A DNA stretch of 64,000 nucleotides, taken from Cyclobacteriaceae bacterium. Lineage in GTDB: Bacteria > Bacteroidota > Bacteroidia > Cytophagales > Cyclobacteriaceae. Where the stretch lies: assembly GCA_012033595.1 (NCBI GenBank), contig JAAUQL010000005.1:29951-93950 (forward strand), written 5' to 3'. Positions 29,990 through 40,099 of this stretch are shown piece by piece (the first letter of the stretch is position 1; the number at the start of each line of letters is the position of its first letter). The notes below the pieces were generated by a model. The model was not told where the DNA came from and made no database searches. It saw only the letters and a program-made list of their open reading frames with translations. The position numbers were made by a program, and so were the translations under genes.

Positions 29990-30735
29990 AAGCACTTTTC
30001 ATCATTTGTACCCTTGCAGTTGCCGTATTGCCTGCTTGCGACTACGTAGATGGCCTGCACCACCAAGGCCGGGAGCTGACAAAACATGTGGTGCTGGGTA
30101 AATTTGAATATGTAAATGTAAAAACGCCGGTAGCTTTGGTGCTGCAACAATCAGACGATAGCGTGGCCCGCATTTCCGGCCAGGATTTCAGGGTTGAAAG
30201 TGTACAGTTTTCTATAAAAAATGGGGAGCTGATCATCACATCAAAAGATGATGTTTATAGCAGAAAGGATCAAATAGTGCGGATTCATTTGCCAGTTCAA
30301 AAACTTAACAGGGTGATGCTCAATGCCCCCACCGAGCTGATCGATGAAGGCGGCCTTGTGTTGGAAGATTTCTCACTTATTTCTAACGGACTGGGCACCT
30401 ATTCTGAATCTGACCTGCACTTGCAATGCAATTCAATATTCGTGGCAGCTTTTGGCAACAACTCTGGTCAACATCGCTTGAGGGGTGCCTGCGAAAATAT
30501 GCACATCATCATGGAAGGACTCGCATGGGTAGAGGCATCCGGCTTCAAGGCTGTGCAAGCAGAAATGATCCAGCGTTCTCTTAAAAATACGTACCTCAAT
30601 GTGGCCTCGGGGCTTACTGTCAAAATGTACTCATCGGGTCATGTGATCTACGCGGGCTTGCCTGTGGTATCGTACGAAACATTCCCTCAGGATTGGAAGG
30701 TCGAATTTGGGAAAGCGATCCATCAATCTGAGTAG
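29986..30735 (+). CDS. GIN-domain lipoprotein (DUF2807)
   Basis: 249 aa, start GTG 29986 overlapping the stop of the PagL-like gene (GTGA). Lipobox VLPAC with Cys at about residue 18. The rest is a repetitive beta structure with FEYVNVKTPVALVLQQSDDS and later ISNGLGTYSESDLHLQCNSI, typical of the 'GIN' head domain (right-handed beta helix, putative autotransporter-like) common in Bacteroidota. Anchored in the outer membrane or periplasm; role unknown. Likely co-translated with the deacylase. Confidence 0.78.
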   Translation: MKALFIICTLAVAVLPACDYVDGLHHQGRELTKHVVLGKFEYVNVKTPVALVLQQSDDSVARISGQDFRVESVQFSIKNGELIITSKDDVYSRKDQIVRIHLPVQKLNRVMLNAPTELIDEGGLVLEDFSLISNGLGTYSESDLHLQCNSIFVAAFGNNSGQHRLRGACENMHIIMEGLAWVEASGFKAVQAEMIQRSLKNTYLNVASGLTVKMYSSGHVIYAGLPVVSYETFPQDWKVEFGKAIHQSE

Positions 30736-30739
30736 CTTT

Positions 30740-31516
30740 TCACTTTTCAAATTGCACCTTGTTCAGAATCAGCCCCGAAGCCGGGGCAATGCAGTCTAGT
30801 GGAGTATCATCCGGATGGCGCAGGGATTGCTTGATATCTTCCAGGCCCAACTCGCCCCGGCCAAGACGAAACAAAGTACCCATCATAAGCCTGATCTGAT
30901 TGCGCATAAAGCCCTTGCCATGAATATGGCAGGCATAGCTCCTTGCCGGAAAAAAACTGGCGGTGTAGCTGGTATTTTCTTCGATTTGGCATTTGTCAAT
31001 TATCCTGTCAAAGTTGGTCTTTTCCGAAGGTTTGGTGCAATATTTCCTGAAGTTGTGGCGGCCTTCAAATAGCCGCGCCCCCTCTTTCATTAGTTCGATA
31101 TCCATATTTTCCATAAAAGACGCGAGTATGGGTGCACAAAATGGATGGCATTTTTCACCAACGGCAAATAAGTAGAGGTATTCTTTGAGTTTGGGCGATT
31201 GGATAATATTGAAAGAATCATCTGTAGGAATGATCTCAATCACCCTGATGTCAGTAGGCAGATTGCTGTTGAGCGTATCAAAAAACAGCTCGACATCCAG
31301 CGGCTCTTTGAGAAACAATTCGAATACGGCATGGTTGGCCGATACCATAGCGTCGGTTCGCGAAGAACCAAGTGTCTTAAATTCGCTATGACCCAGCACA
31401 AAGGGGAGGGTCTTGTCGATCATGTGGTGGATCGTTTTCACATTGGGTTGCTTGGCCCAGCCGTGAAACCTGAAGCCGAGGTATTGGATATGAATGAGGT
31501 AAAAGTATTGCTTCAT
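30740..31516 (-). CDS. truA: tRNA pseudouridine synthase A
   Basis: Isomerises U38-U40 in the tRNA anticodon arm. 258 aa from ATG 31516 (MKQYFYLIHIQYLGFRFHGW). The catalytic Asp55 lies in SSRTDAMVSANH (consensus RTDxxVHA, here the H is shifted by the A-N). GKGFMRNQIRLMMGTLFRLG is the C-terminal family block. An in-frame ATG at 31558 exists, but the family begins at the FYLIHIQY strand. Converges on the GIN gene with 4 bases between the stops. A short hairpin TTTGCC-gaaa-GGCAAA (31528-31543) lies in its leader. Confidence 0.93.
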   Translation of the reverse strand: MKQYFYLIHIQYLGFRFHGWAKQPNVKTIHHMIDKTLPFVLGHSEFKTLGSSRTDAMVSANHAVFELFLKEPLDVELFFDTLNSNLPTDIRVIEIIPTDDSFNIIQSPKLKEYLYLFAVGEKCHPFCAPILASFMENMDIELMKEGARLFEGRHNFRKYCTKPSEKTNFDRIIDKCQIEENTSYTASFFPARSYACHIHGKGFMRNQIRLMMGTLFRLGRGELGLEDIKQSLRHPDDTPLDCIAPASGLILNKVQFEK

Positions 31517-31527
31517 GCCGTGTGTTT

Positions 31528-31543
31528 TTTGCCTTTCGGCAAA
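31528..31543 (-). promoter_or_regulatory. GAAA-tetraloop hairpin in the truA leader
   Basis: On the minus strand TTTGCC-GAAA-GGCAAA, a perfect 6-bp stem capped by a GNRA tetraloop, 11 bases before the truA start codon. Could influence ribosome access; nothing more is known. Confidence 0.4.
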
Positions 31544-31699
31544 TATTGCATATTTCAATATAAAATCTGCCCGCGATCGCGAATCAGTTCTGTAAGTCTA
31601 TCAATCAGCACGAGATGGATGATAAGTGCAGGGTGCATCGATCTGTGATATGGCTCTAAAAATATAGCAATTCGCCAGAGTTTTACCTAAATTTATTTG

Positions 31700-32497
31700 A
31701 TGAGCTCAATCATTTTGACTTTAGCTGGCAAAAAAATTCAGTTCCTGTTCATTTGTCTGTGCATGTCTTACGCTATGCAGGCGCAGACCGTTATTGGGGT
31801 GGTCGAATACATCAAATCCGACGATGATGAGCTATTTCTGGATGCAGAAAAAGTTTGGCATAAGATCAACGAGGAGCGTCTGAATGAACATACTATTGTG
31901 GGTTGGGTGTTGTACAAAGTGATGAACAAATCTACTGATGATGCCTACAATTACGTTGCGTTAACTTTGTATGATAGTTTTACCAAATTGGACAACGGTA
32001 TTTCAGAGCAAGTTGTCAGGAGGGCATTTCCCGCCGCGGGAACCAAAGAACGGGGAGAAATGCTGCACCGGGCTGAGGCGGCATTTCAAGTAGTTTCTTC
32101 GGGGGTATTCCACCGACGGCTTTCTTGCAATACTGGCCTGGACAAACAAAGCGAATACTATTTGATCAGGGAGATCAGGGTGAAGCCCGGCAAAAGCCAT
32201 GAGTATCTGAAAATAAAAAGTGAATACTTTGAACCGGCGTACCGGGAAGCCATTTCAGAGCAAAAGCGCTCAGCATGGAGCCTGTGGGAAAAATGGGCTG
32301 GTAATATGAAGGATTTCCAGTATGTAGATGTAAATGGTTACCTCAACCTGGCGCAACTGGAACAAGCCGGGATAAGTGAAAATTTCAGCAAAATTCAACC
32401 TGATAAAGCATTGGAGACTAAAAGCACCCAGCTCGCAGCACTTTGCAAGCCTTCTAATACCGAGCTGTGGAAGGTAGTAAGCCGCGTGGTCGATTAG
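31700..32497 (+). CDS. Secreted hypothetical protein, 265 aa
   Basis: Signal peptide with a Bacteroidota-style AQ cleavage end (CMSYAMQAQ, about residue 29). The mature part is mostly helical and charged: YIKSDDDELFLDAEKVWHKI, IVGWVLYKVMNKSTDDAYNY, and later RVKPGKSHEYLKIKSEYFEP, SLWEKWAGNMKDF. The layout (two similar halves each with a W near 'GW' or 'EKWAG') resembles ferredoxin-like dimeric alpha-beta barrel (ABM) proteins; this is a guess. ATG 31700 preferred to the adjoining TTG at 31697. Confidence 0.65.
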   Translation: MSSIILTLAGKKIQFLFICLCMSYAMQAQTVIGVVEYIKSDDDELFLDAEKVWHKINEERLNEHTIVGWVLYKVMNKSTDDAYNYVALTLYDSFTKLDNGISEQVVRRAFPAAGTKERGEMLHRAEAAFQVVSSGVFHRRLSCNTGLDKQSEYYLIREIRVKPGKSHEYLKIKSEYFEPAYREAISEQKRSAWSLWEKWAGNMKDFQYVDVNGYLNLAQLEQAGISENFSKIQPDKALETKSTQLAALCKPSNTELWKVVSRVVD

Positions 32498-32507
32498 GTG
32501 GATTTAT

Positions 32508-32530
32508 TCCCCCGAAGTCTTTTTGGGGGA
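32508..32530. terminator. Possible terminator hairpin after the 31.7-kb gene
   Basis: TCCCCC ... GGGGGA with an 11-base loop containing a T5 run. The stem is GC-strong but the T-run is in the loop, so its activity as an intrinsic terminator is doubtful. It lies between convergent genes, where a terminator is expected. Confidence 0.4.
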
Positions 32531-32784
32531 TACAAATCACTACTGCACCCATCTCAGATGCCTGGTGCTCTTCTTTCGCAGTATGTTTAATAATATTTAT
32601 TTTTCATTACTACTTTAATTGCAAGTGTTATTAGCCTTATGTCCGAATTTCCTTTCAAAAAAGACAGCGCAGAAACAATGCAAAATCCTGATGTATTTCC
32701 CTGAACATCATAATTGGAGTTGTTCGGTAAACCTATTTTATTTTTTGGAATACAGAGAGTCGTTGCGGCAGCAACGCCTCCTGA

Positions 32785-34973
32785 TCAGATCCTGATATTG
32801 TAGTTCACTTTGAGCCTCGTTGAGCTCTGTTGCACGGCAAACCGCGTTTCTTCCGGCAGCTCATACATGGTGCTGTTCCACACAAAAAGTATTTCATTGC
32901 CCGGTTTAATGATCCATCGAAAGCGCGTCTGCCAACCCATTTTTTCCGAAACATTGTCATATTGTATAAAATTGGTAAGCGAGATATCGGGGCTGAAAAA
33001 GATATTGGCGTTGACCCGATACACCTCTGTATCAAAATCTCCTGCCGGTAGCGAGATCCAATTGTGCTGATATTCCATGCCGATAAAGATCGGCGTGTTG
33101 ATTTTGTAGCCAAAGGCAAATTCAAATTCTTGCCTTTGCCCGTTATAAAATGATCCCCAGCTATATTCGGGTTGAACCCACACGCGCCTTCTCCTGGCGC
33201 TTGAAAACTGTAGCTTGTGCTTCCAAAAATCGTATTTGCCTGCTGGTATCGAAATAGAATCGCGCTCAAAAATATCGAATGCTTTATCCAGAAATTCGAA
33301 TTGCGAACTGGTGTTAAATTTAAAACCGTCGCCGGAAATCATCTCGATCTGAAATGGGGTCAGTTGAATATCGCGCGTGAGCAACGAATTATCGTATGAC
33401 GTGATAAAGTCGCCTTCAGCTTTCACATTTATTTGCAATATGCCCCATTTATCCGGCCTGGGTCCGAGAGACATTTCGGCATAATTTTCTTTGATGCCCA
33501 ATCGGGGAACAAAACCGATACCTGCCCTGTAATTTTTGCCTATTTCCTGATGTCCAAGTCGAAATTTGAAAAAATCATTGGGGTAATTGATTTCCGCTCC
33601 CCACGAAAGGTCTTTACCTTGCAGGCCTTCGGTATGCGATTTCATCACGTAGCCTGTAAATGCCATAATTTTATTGCCCTTGAATTTGGCCGTCGCCAGT
33701 CGGGTATCGAGACCAAGCAGCAAATTGTCTGACACCGAGAGGGCATTGCCAAGGGTACCAATGGCTCCAATGTACGATTGGCTGCCCATATTGCGTGATA
33801 TTCTGGCCACGGTAAAGCTCCGCCCGTCGTCTGGTTGGTCTTGTATGTGCTGAAAACCAATATTATAACGTCCGGCCTGGCCTGTCACTTTCCCACCCCA
33901 CAATATCGGAATGGGATTGCCAGCGGAATCCAGTCCGATTTGCCTTGAAAAAAATGGGATATTGCGATTTCCGTATGTGTTGTCTTCTTCACTGGTGCCA
34001 CTAATGCCGAAGTTGAAGTATTGCGCCCCGTCCAGAAAGAAGTTACGCTTTTCCGGAAAAGTAAGTTAAAGCGTGTCAGATTGATTTGCCGGCTGTCCAC
34101 TTCGGTCTGAGCAAAATCTGTATTGATTGTCAGAGCGGCCTTAATACCCGGCGTGACCCGGTAGAAAAGATCACCACCCAGATTGAACATCGGATTATGG
34201 TTTCTGATATAATTGCTGTTTACCGACTCAGGATTGTCGATGCCGGTGATGAGGTATGGGCTAATGTCCAATCCTATGCCTTTGGTAATGCCATGCAGGC
34301 CGGTGATGAGCCCGGCATCGGAGATCTGAAACCGGTAAGAATCGAGGTTGGCCACCGGCCAGTACGACGTCTCTGACTTCCGTTTTATGTTTCTGATAAT
34401 CTTCATGCCCCATTCCGGCTGATCTGGCCTGAAGTTGAGTGTTTTAAAAGGTATGGCGATTTCGGCATCCCAACCTGTATCATGTATTTTGGCCTTGCCC
34501 TCCCAGAGACCATCCCACTGTTTGTTGAAGCCTGCCCCGTTTTCACTTACCAGGGCATCGCCGATAGAACCCTTGGGCCCTATTTGAAACCAATAGCCAT
34601 TGCGCTTGTCGAGGAAGGTATCAAAAATGATCTGCACCCTGTCGTCATTGCCCAGACTCACATCCCGGGCCAGTTCGTTAGCGGTTATTTTTTTAGGGTC
34701 ATCGATGCACCGCATGGCAATGTACAGGAAGTTGGCATCGTAAAGCAGATAGACAAAAGTAGGCTCAGTCCCGGGCTCGCCAATGTTGGGTTGCCGCTGT
34801 ACAAATTCGGTGATCGGCGTGGCGGTTTCCCAGATTTTATCGTCCAATCGCCCATCTATTTTTGGTGGAGTGGTCGCAAGGGTCACCTTGTAGCTTGCTG
34901 TCGCAAAAAGATATTGAGCATTGACCAGCATAAAAAATAGCGCTAACGCAAAACGCCAGAGATGAGTGTTCAT
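32785..34973 (-). CDS. CBM9-like/DUF5916 outer-membrane protein (one frameshift)
   Basis: N-terminal signal peptide (MNTHLWRFALALFFMLVNAQ) and a carbohydrate-binding family 9-like domain with IDGRLDDKIWETA and YLLYDANFLYIAMRC (residues about 35-215), then a DUF5916 beta-barrel. The first frame ends at 33885 but breaks after LTRFNLLF; adding one base to GG at 34055-34056 (minus-strand C) gives FPEKRNFFLDGAQYFNFGIS, joining the downstream frame that runs to 32785 (729 aa total). 'FPEKRNFFL.G' is a hallmark of DUF5916 proteins. Exact function is unknown; glycan or peptide binding at the surface is inferred. Confidence 0.85.
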
Positions 34974-35335
34974 AAAAAATGTATTTGGGTTTATGTCATA
35001 AATGTAGCTACAAATCCACTACCATGCATTAAAAAAATACCTGACTAAGACTATCGTATGGCAAGGGTTTGACTTTGGCAGATTTAGTATTTTTCCATAT
35101 GCCTCACGGGCTTTAGCTTGCTGACATAAGATCAAAAAGCAACGGAAGTATTCAAAGCTGCATCAGATTACTCAGGCAATTTTTTATGAGGTCGGGATGG
35201 GAATTGCTAAGACCAGATGTAATATAAAAATTGTTTTCCTGCATCTTGTGCAAATATCCTGCGCACAATGTTGCTTTATTTGCCGGAAACTACTTGTTTT
35301 TAAGCTAATTTTGCTGCCGGATTATTACTGTTCTT
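34974..35335. other. Intergenic region between divergent genes, 362 bp
   Basis: Should contain promoters for the DUF5916 gene (leftward) and the murK-like/murQ pair (rightward). A clear -7 element for the rightward pair is at 35306-35313. Nothing else recognisable; AT-rich, no ORF, no hairpin of note. Confidence 0.45.
35306..35313 (+). promoter_or_regulatory. -7 element TAATTTTG of the murK-like/murQ operon
   Basis: Exact match to TAnnTTTG, 22 bases before the ATG at 35336. The nearest upstream TTG candidates are 10 or 23 bases away, so the -33 element is uncertain. Confidence 0.45.
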
Positions 35336-36181
35336 ATGATGCTCATCGCAGATAGCGGTTCTACTAAGACGGATTGGCGCATGCTTGAAGCTGAAAAGGA
35401 AATAGCTCAGGTCACCACCAGGGGCTTCAATCCATACTATCAGCACCTAGACGAAATGCGCGCCGAGTTGACTGCGGCCTTGTTGCCCCGGCTACCCGCA
35501 GATGCCGTAAAGAGGGTTTACTTTTATGGTGCAGGTTGTTCTACTACTGAGCGGCAGGACAAAATTTCGCAAGTATTATCGCCCTTTTTCAAAAATGCAA
35601 GCATCAAAGTTCGTTCAGACCTGTTGGGTGCTGCCCGGGCCACTGGTGGAAATCAACCTGGTATCATCAGCATATTAGGTACCGGATCTGGCTCTTGCCT
35701 CTACGACGGCGGGCAGATTATCGGAAATATACCCAGCCTGGGCTTTATACTTGGCGACGAAGGAAGCGGCGCCTGGTTGGGCAAGAAAATGGTGACCGAT
35801 TTTCTTCGTGGGCACATGCCAACAAAGAGCATCAATACCATCAAAGAAAAATTACAGATTGATAAGGAAACCATCCTGGAGCATGTCAACCATCAAACCA
35901 TGCCCAGCCGCTATTTGGCAGGTTTTGCTAAATTTATAAGTGAAAACAGCGATCAGACCTATTTTTATCAACTAGTGTTCGACAGCTTTACGGCTTTCGC
36001 CAAAAACTACATCGTGCGATATCAGGGCTACGACAACTTGCAATGTCATTTTGTAGGTTCAGTCGCATATTACAATCAGCACATACTGCACAATGTGGCC
36101 AAATACAATGGTTTTGAAATTGGCAATATCATCAAAAGCCCAATAGACGGACTGACCGAATATCATTCAAACAGCAAATAA
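35336..36181 (+). CDS. BadF/BadG-family sugar kinase, probable MurNAc/GlcNAc kinase
   Basis: 281 aa. N-terminal phosphate-binding loop MLIADSGSTKTDWRML (Asp6-x-Gly8-Ser-Thr-Lys), adenosine region GIISILGTGSGSCLY, and LGFILGDEGSGAWLGKKMV, all typical of the BcrAD/BadF/BadG kinase family (COG2971). Immediately followed by murQ with one base between the genes. In other Bacteroidota, a kinase of this family (MurK) phosphorylates recovered MurNAc for MurQ, so MurK function is the best inference; GlcNAc kinase activity is an alternative. Confidence 0.8.
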   Translation: MMLIADSGSTKTDWRMLEAEKEIAQVTTRGFNPYYQHLDEMRAELTAALLPRLPADAVKRVYFYGAGCSTTERQDKISQVLSPFFKNASIKVRSDLLGAARATGGNQPGIISILGTGSGSCLYDGGQIIGNIPSLGFILGDEGSGAWLGKKMVTDFLRGHMPTKSINTIKEKLQIDKETILEHVNHQTMPSRYLAGFAKFISENSDQTYFYQLVFDSFTAFAKNYIVRYQGYDNLQCHFVGSVAYYNQHILHNVAKYNGFEIGNIIKSPIDGLTEYHSNSK

Positions 36182-36182
36182 A

Positions 36183-36998
36183 ATGGAACTGAGTACCACA
36201 GAATCTTCTTCCCGATACCACGATCTCGAAAATATGTCCACCCGGGAATTGCTGCTCAACATGAACAAAGAAGACCAAACTGTACCGCTGGCCATAGCCG
36301 GGGTGATTCCGGAAATCGAAAGGCTGGTGGAGGAAATAGTACTGAAAATGAATGCCGGAGGCCGGCTATTCTATACGGGTGCAGGCACCAGCGGTCGCCT
36401 GGGCATTGTCGATGCTTCAGAATGTCCTCCAACCTATGGGGTGCCTCATGGCCTGGTGGTGGGCATTATGGCAGGCGGCGACCAGGCCATACGCAAAGCA
36501 GTAGAGTTTGCCGAAGACGATGCTGCCCAAGGTTGGAAGGACCTGCTCGAATACAAAATAAATGAAAAGGACAGTGTCATCGGTATTGCCGCTTCAGGCC
36601 GGACGCCGTATGTCATAGGAGCCGTGGAGCAAGCCAGGGCTCATGGCCTGGTGACGGGGTGCATCGTTTGCAATGCGGGCTCAGGACTGGCACGGGCAGC
36701 GGAATTTCCCATAGAAGTGGTGGTAGGGCCGGAATTCGTAACCGGCAGCACACGCATGAAATCAGGAACGGCTCAAAAACTAGTGCTCAACATGATCTCC
36801 ACCTCGGTGATGATCAGGCTCGGAAAGGTTCGCGGCAACAAAATGGTAGATATGCAATTGTCAAATGCAAAACTGATAGAGCGCGGTATCAATATGATCA
36901 TGGAAGAACTACGCATTGACTATGCTGAAGCCAGCCGCTTGTTGAAAACCCATGGGTCGGTGCGTGCAGCAGTGAATGCCGTAAAAGTCGGGTCATAA
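36183..36998 (+). CDS. murQ: N-acetylmuramic acid 6-phosphate etherase MurQ
   Basis: Cleaves the lactyl ether of MurNAc-6-phosphate to GlcNAc-6-phosphate and D-lactate in peptidoglycan recycling. 271 aa, SIS fold with GAGTSGRLG at residues 67-75 and the catalytic Glu80 in DASECPPTYG; EFVTGSTRMKSGTAQKLVLN is the second family block. It is about 30 residues shorter than proteobacterial MurQ, as usual in this phylum. Operon with the kinase upstream. Confidence 0.95.
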   Translation: MELSTTESSSRYHDLENMSTRELLLNMNKEDQTVPLAIAGVIPEIERLVEEIVLKMNAGGRLFYTGAGTSGRLGIVDASECPPTYGVPHGLVVGIMAGGDQAIRKAVEFAEDDAAQGWKDLLEYKINEKDSVIGIAASGRTPYVIGAVEQARAHGLVTGCIVCNAGSGLARAAEFPIEVVVGPEFVTGSTRMKSGTAQKLVLNMISTSVMIRLGKVRGNKMVDMQLSNAKLIERGINMIMEELRIDYAEASRLLKTHGSVRAAVNAVKVGS

Positions 36999-37324
36999 TC
37001 TGCATGTACGTTTACCTTCAAACCTCAACTAACAAAGATGTTATATTACTTTTATTTGTAATAAACAATGCACTATTTCAACCCACTAAAAGGTGAGTCT
37101 GGTATCACATGTACGGAAGAGGTGAAAGATATTCACCGCAAGTTGTATTGTAATATTTTGATATTAAATATAATTTATTCATTATTGCACTTTCATTTGC
37201 AGTAAGGATGTCCAAGGTAGATTTTTTGTGCACATCCGTATAGACGTGTTTTCCCAGAGCACCCATTTTTTATAGCCAAGCCACCAGTTGTCCATACTAT
37301 ACATGTGACCGACATGGCGAAGCT
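36999..37324. other. Intergenic region at the left boundary of the polysaccharide cluster, 326 bp
   Basis: Marks the switch from the base composition of the backbone to the AT-rich cluster. Contains one candidate promoter (37197-37225). No tRNA, direct repeat or integrase was seen that would mark an attachment site. Confidence 0.45.
37197..37225 (+). promoter_or_regulatory. Candidate promoter of the polysaccharide cluster
   Basis: TTG (37197-37199), 18-base spacer, TAGATTTT (37218-37225), one mismatch to TAnnTTTG. About 100 bases before the flippase start. Confidence 0.3.
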
Positions 37325-38893
37325 GTGAAAAATCCACTCCAATCCTATTCTAACTTGATTACTGATAATAATAAACGAATCGCAAAAAATACATTGATGT
37401 TGTATTTGCGAATGTTTTTGACAATGGCGGTTTCGCTTTTTACTGTCAGAATTGTACTAAAAACACTAGGAGCAGTAGATTATGGATTATACAATGTGGT
37501 AGGGGGAGTCGTTGCTATGCTTACTATTTTGAGCAGCTCCATGGCGCCAGCTTCACAACGTTTTTTTTCATTTGAGCTTGGTAAAGAAAACAATATTCAA
37601 CTCAAGCGTACCTTTAGTTTAACGCTGAGTATTTACTTCATTTTTGGAGTTATCCTTTTGATCCTCGCTGAAACTGTCGGTTTATGGTTTTTAAAAACAA
37701 AGATGGAAATCCCAGCTGATCGTGAGTTCGCTTCATTTTGGGTTTATCAATTTTCAATAGCTTCATTTTTGGTGACTATCATTGCTATTCCTTACAATGC
37801 AGCCATCATAGCACATGAAAATCTCAAAGTATTTGCTTATATCAGCATTTTAGAAGTCATTTTAAAACTTGCGGTCGTTTATCTCCTTTTGGTTTTTAAT
37901 TATGACAAACTAATAGTTTATTCCATTTTATTATTCTTCACTACGTTGATTATTAACTCTATATATAGGATATATTGCGTACGAAAATACTCCGAATGCA
38001 AATATGAATTTTACTGGGACAAAGACCTTTTCAAATCATTATTAGGCTTTTCTGGGTGGACACTTTTTGGCGTTTTTGCTAGGATGCTTAACAACCAGGG
38101 GATTAATATCCTGCTGAACATATTTTTTGGACCAGTTGTAAATGCAACTCGGGCAATTGCATCTAGAGTTAGTTCCGTTGTTAATCAGTTCGTGACTAAT
38201 TTTTTGAAGGCTGTTCAACCTCAAATAACAAAAAATTATGCTGGTGGAGAAAAGGTTAAAATGATGAAGCTTGTGTTTCAGAGCACACGTTTTTCGTTTT
38301 ATATGCTTCTCCTTGTCACTATACCCATATTATTTGAGGCTAATTTCATATTGACCATATGGTTGGATGACTTGCCGGATTATGTTGTGATTTTCACGCG
38401 ATTAATCATTTTAACCTCATTTATCGATTTGTTAACTTATCCACTAAATGATGTTTCCGCTGCCACTGGAAATATAAAGATATACCAGACAGTTGCAGGC
38501 TCTATTATGATTTTAAATTTGCCTATATCCTACTTGGTTTTAAACATGGGCTATCCTCCGCAAAGCACAATGTATGTACTCATTATAATTCTATCAGTAG
38601 GTTTTTCTTCAGGTTATTAATACTAAGAAAAATGGTGAGTCTCTCCATCAAAAGGTATTTTAGGGAAGTGCTGAGTAAGGTGACATTAGTATTTATTCTA
38701 TCATTATTATGCCTTACCTAGTTTATCATTTTTCAATGAAGGCCTTCTTAGGCTTATTCTACTTACCAGCACCGCTATATTCTTTTCGGCGTTAGCAGCT
38801 TTCACGATTGGGATGTCAAAAAATGAACGCCAATTTATATTGGGGTTTGTAAAAAAGAAGTTATCGGTTTTTTCACATAGTTTAAGGAGGTAG
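37325..38893 (+). CDS. Polysaccharide flippase, Wzx-like (three frameshifts near the 3' end)
   Basis: Multi-helix membrane protein of the MATE/MOP exporter superfamily that flips lipid-linked repeat units. N-terminus NNKRIAKNTLMLYLRMFLTM and GAVDYGLYNVVGGVVAMLTI are typical. The open frame ends at 38620, but adding one T at T5 38602-38606, one C at 38712-38713 and one T at T5 38729-38733 restores a continuous C-terminus (VGFFFRLLILRKMVSLSIKR ... FIL, then the last helix LLTSTAIFFSALAAF, ending SLRR) to 38893, 523 aa. Start is GTG 37325. First gene of the cluster. Confidence 0.85.
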
Positions 38894-38925
38894 GTGAACT
38901 ATAAGTCATTTAAATGTGATCAAAA

Positions 38926-40058
38926 ATGAAAGTAGGGATTCTCACCTTTCATTCTGTTCCTAATTTTGGTGCAAATTTACAAGCATACGCAACCTATTGC
39001 GCTCTCATGGAGTTGAACTGTGAAGTGAAAATTATCGACTATTTTCCTGAACACTTCGAAAATCAAAAATTTGAATTGCAGTGTCAAAGTCAATTTCAGG
39101 CTCATAGAGATTTTATTATAAGAAATACAACATTGACCGAAAGGTGCAGAAATGACAAAGAGCTAGTTGCAACTTGCATTCAGGAATCTTTTGATCATAT
39201 TTTAATTGGGAGCGATGCTGTTTTTTTGGTTAACAATAAGCATCCATTTTGGAAGTATCCTAATCCATTCTGGGCAAATTGGATTTTTTCGAATCAGGAA
39301 TTAAAGGATACCAAAGTTTCTACTTTGTCAGCATCTTCCATGGGAACTTTATTTTATTTTTTGAATTCAGAAATTAAACAATCCATAAAAGAAAATTTAA
39401 AAAAATTTTATAGTATTACTGTTCGTGATTCATGGACAAAAAAATCTTTTGAGAGGCTGACTAAAATAGAGTCAAGATTGATATCTGCCCAGATCCTGCT
39501 TCCTCTCTTAAAGCTAGGGATATTTTACTAATATCGAATTTCAAGCCTGAAAGAGAAAAACCATACATATTATTTAGCGCAAGCAAAGGTTTTTTTAATA
39601 AACATTGGATAAATGAATTATTACAAATAGCTCATATAAAAGGATTTGATGTTGGTTTGCTTCCAACGCCAGAGTCAAAAATTGAGGGTGATTTTGATTT
39701 TATTATAGATTATCCAATATCTCCTGAAGATTGGTTTTTATGGATTACTCATTCAAGTGGTTATATAGGAATGAGATTTCACCCTATAATTGTTTCTTTA
39801 TTTAATGGAGTTCCATTCATTGCTTTTGATCATTATGTAAAGAAATATTTTAAATTTTTAAGAATTCAACAAAGTAGTAAAACCTACGATTTGTGTCTTA
39901 GATATGGAGTTTTGAATAATTGGAAGGACTTAAAAAATGAACTAAGTACTCCAGTTAGCATTTTAGAAAATCTTCTAGCCCAAAAGCCTGATAAAAATTT
40001 AATTCGTAAATCAAAGCCAGTATTCGTTAATAGCCTCAAAAGGATAGTTGGAATTTGA
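38926..40058 (+). CDS. Polysaccharide pyruvyl transferase family protein (one frameshift)
   Basis: Adds a pyruvate ketal to a sugar residue of a surface polysaccharide. N-terminal GILTFHSVPNFGANLQAYAT and ILIGSDAVFLVN match the family pattern (NxGAxLQAYA, GSDxxW). The frame stops at 39531; adding one T at TT 39478-39479 gives SRFDICPDPASSLKARDILL and leads into the second half with GYIGMRFHPIIVSLFNGVPF (the GxRxHxxI block). Corrected length is 377 aa. Very AT-rich compared with the backbone. Confidence 0.82.
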
Positions 40059-40099
40059 TATTTATTGTAGCCAATGCAAAAAAATTAGACTAAATATCA

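Noticed and set aside
34974..35335. Starch or glycan utilisation locus around the CBM9/DUF5916 protein
   Set aside because: No SusC/SusD pair, glycoside hydrolase or regulator is adjacent, so a PUL cannot be supported.
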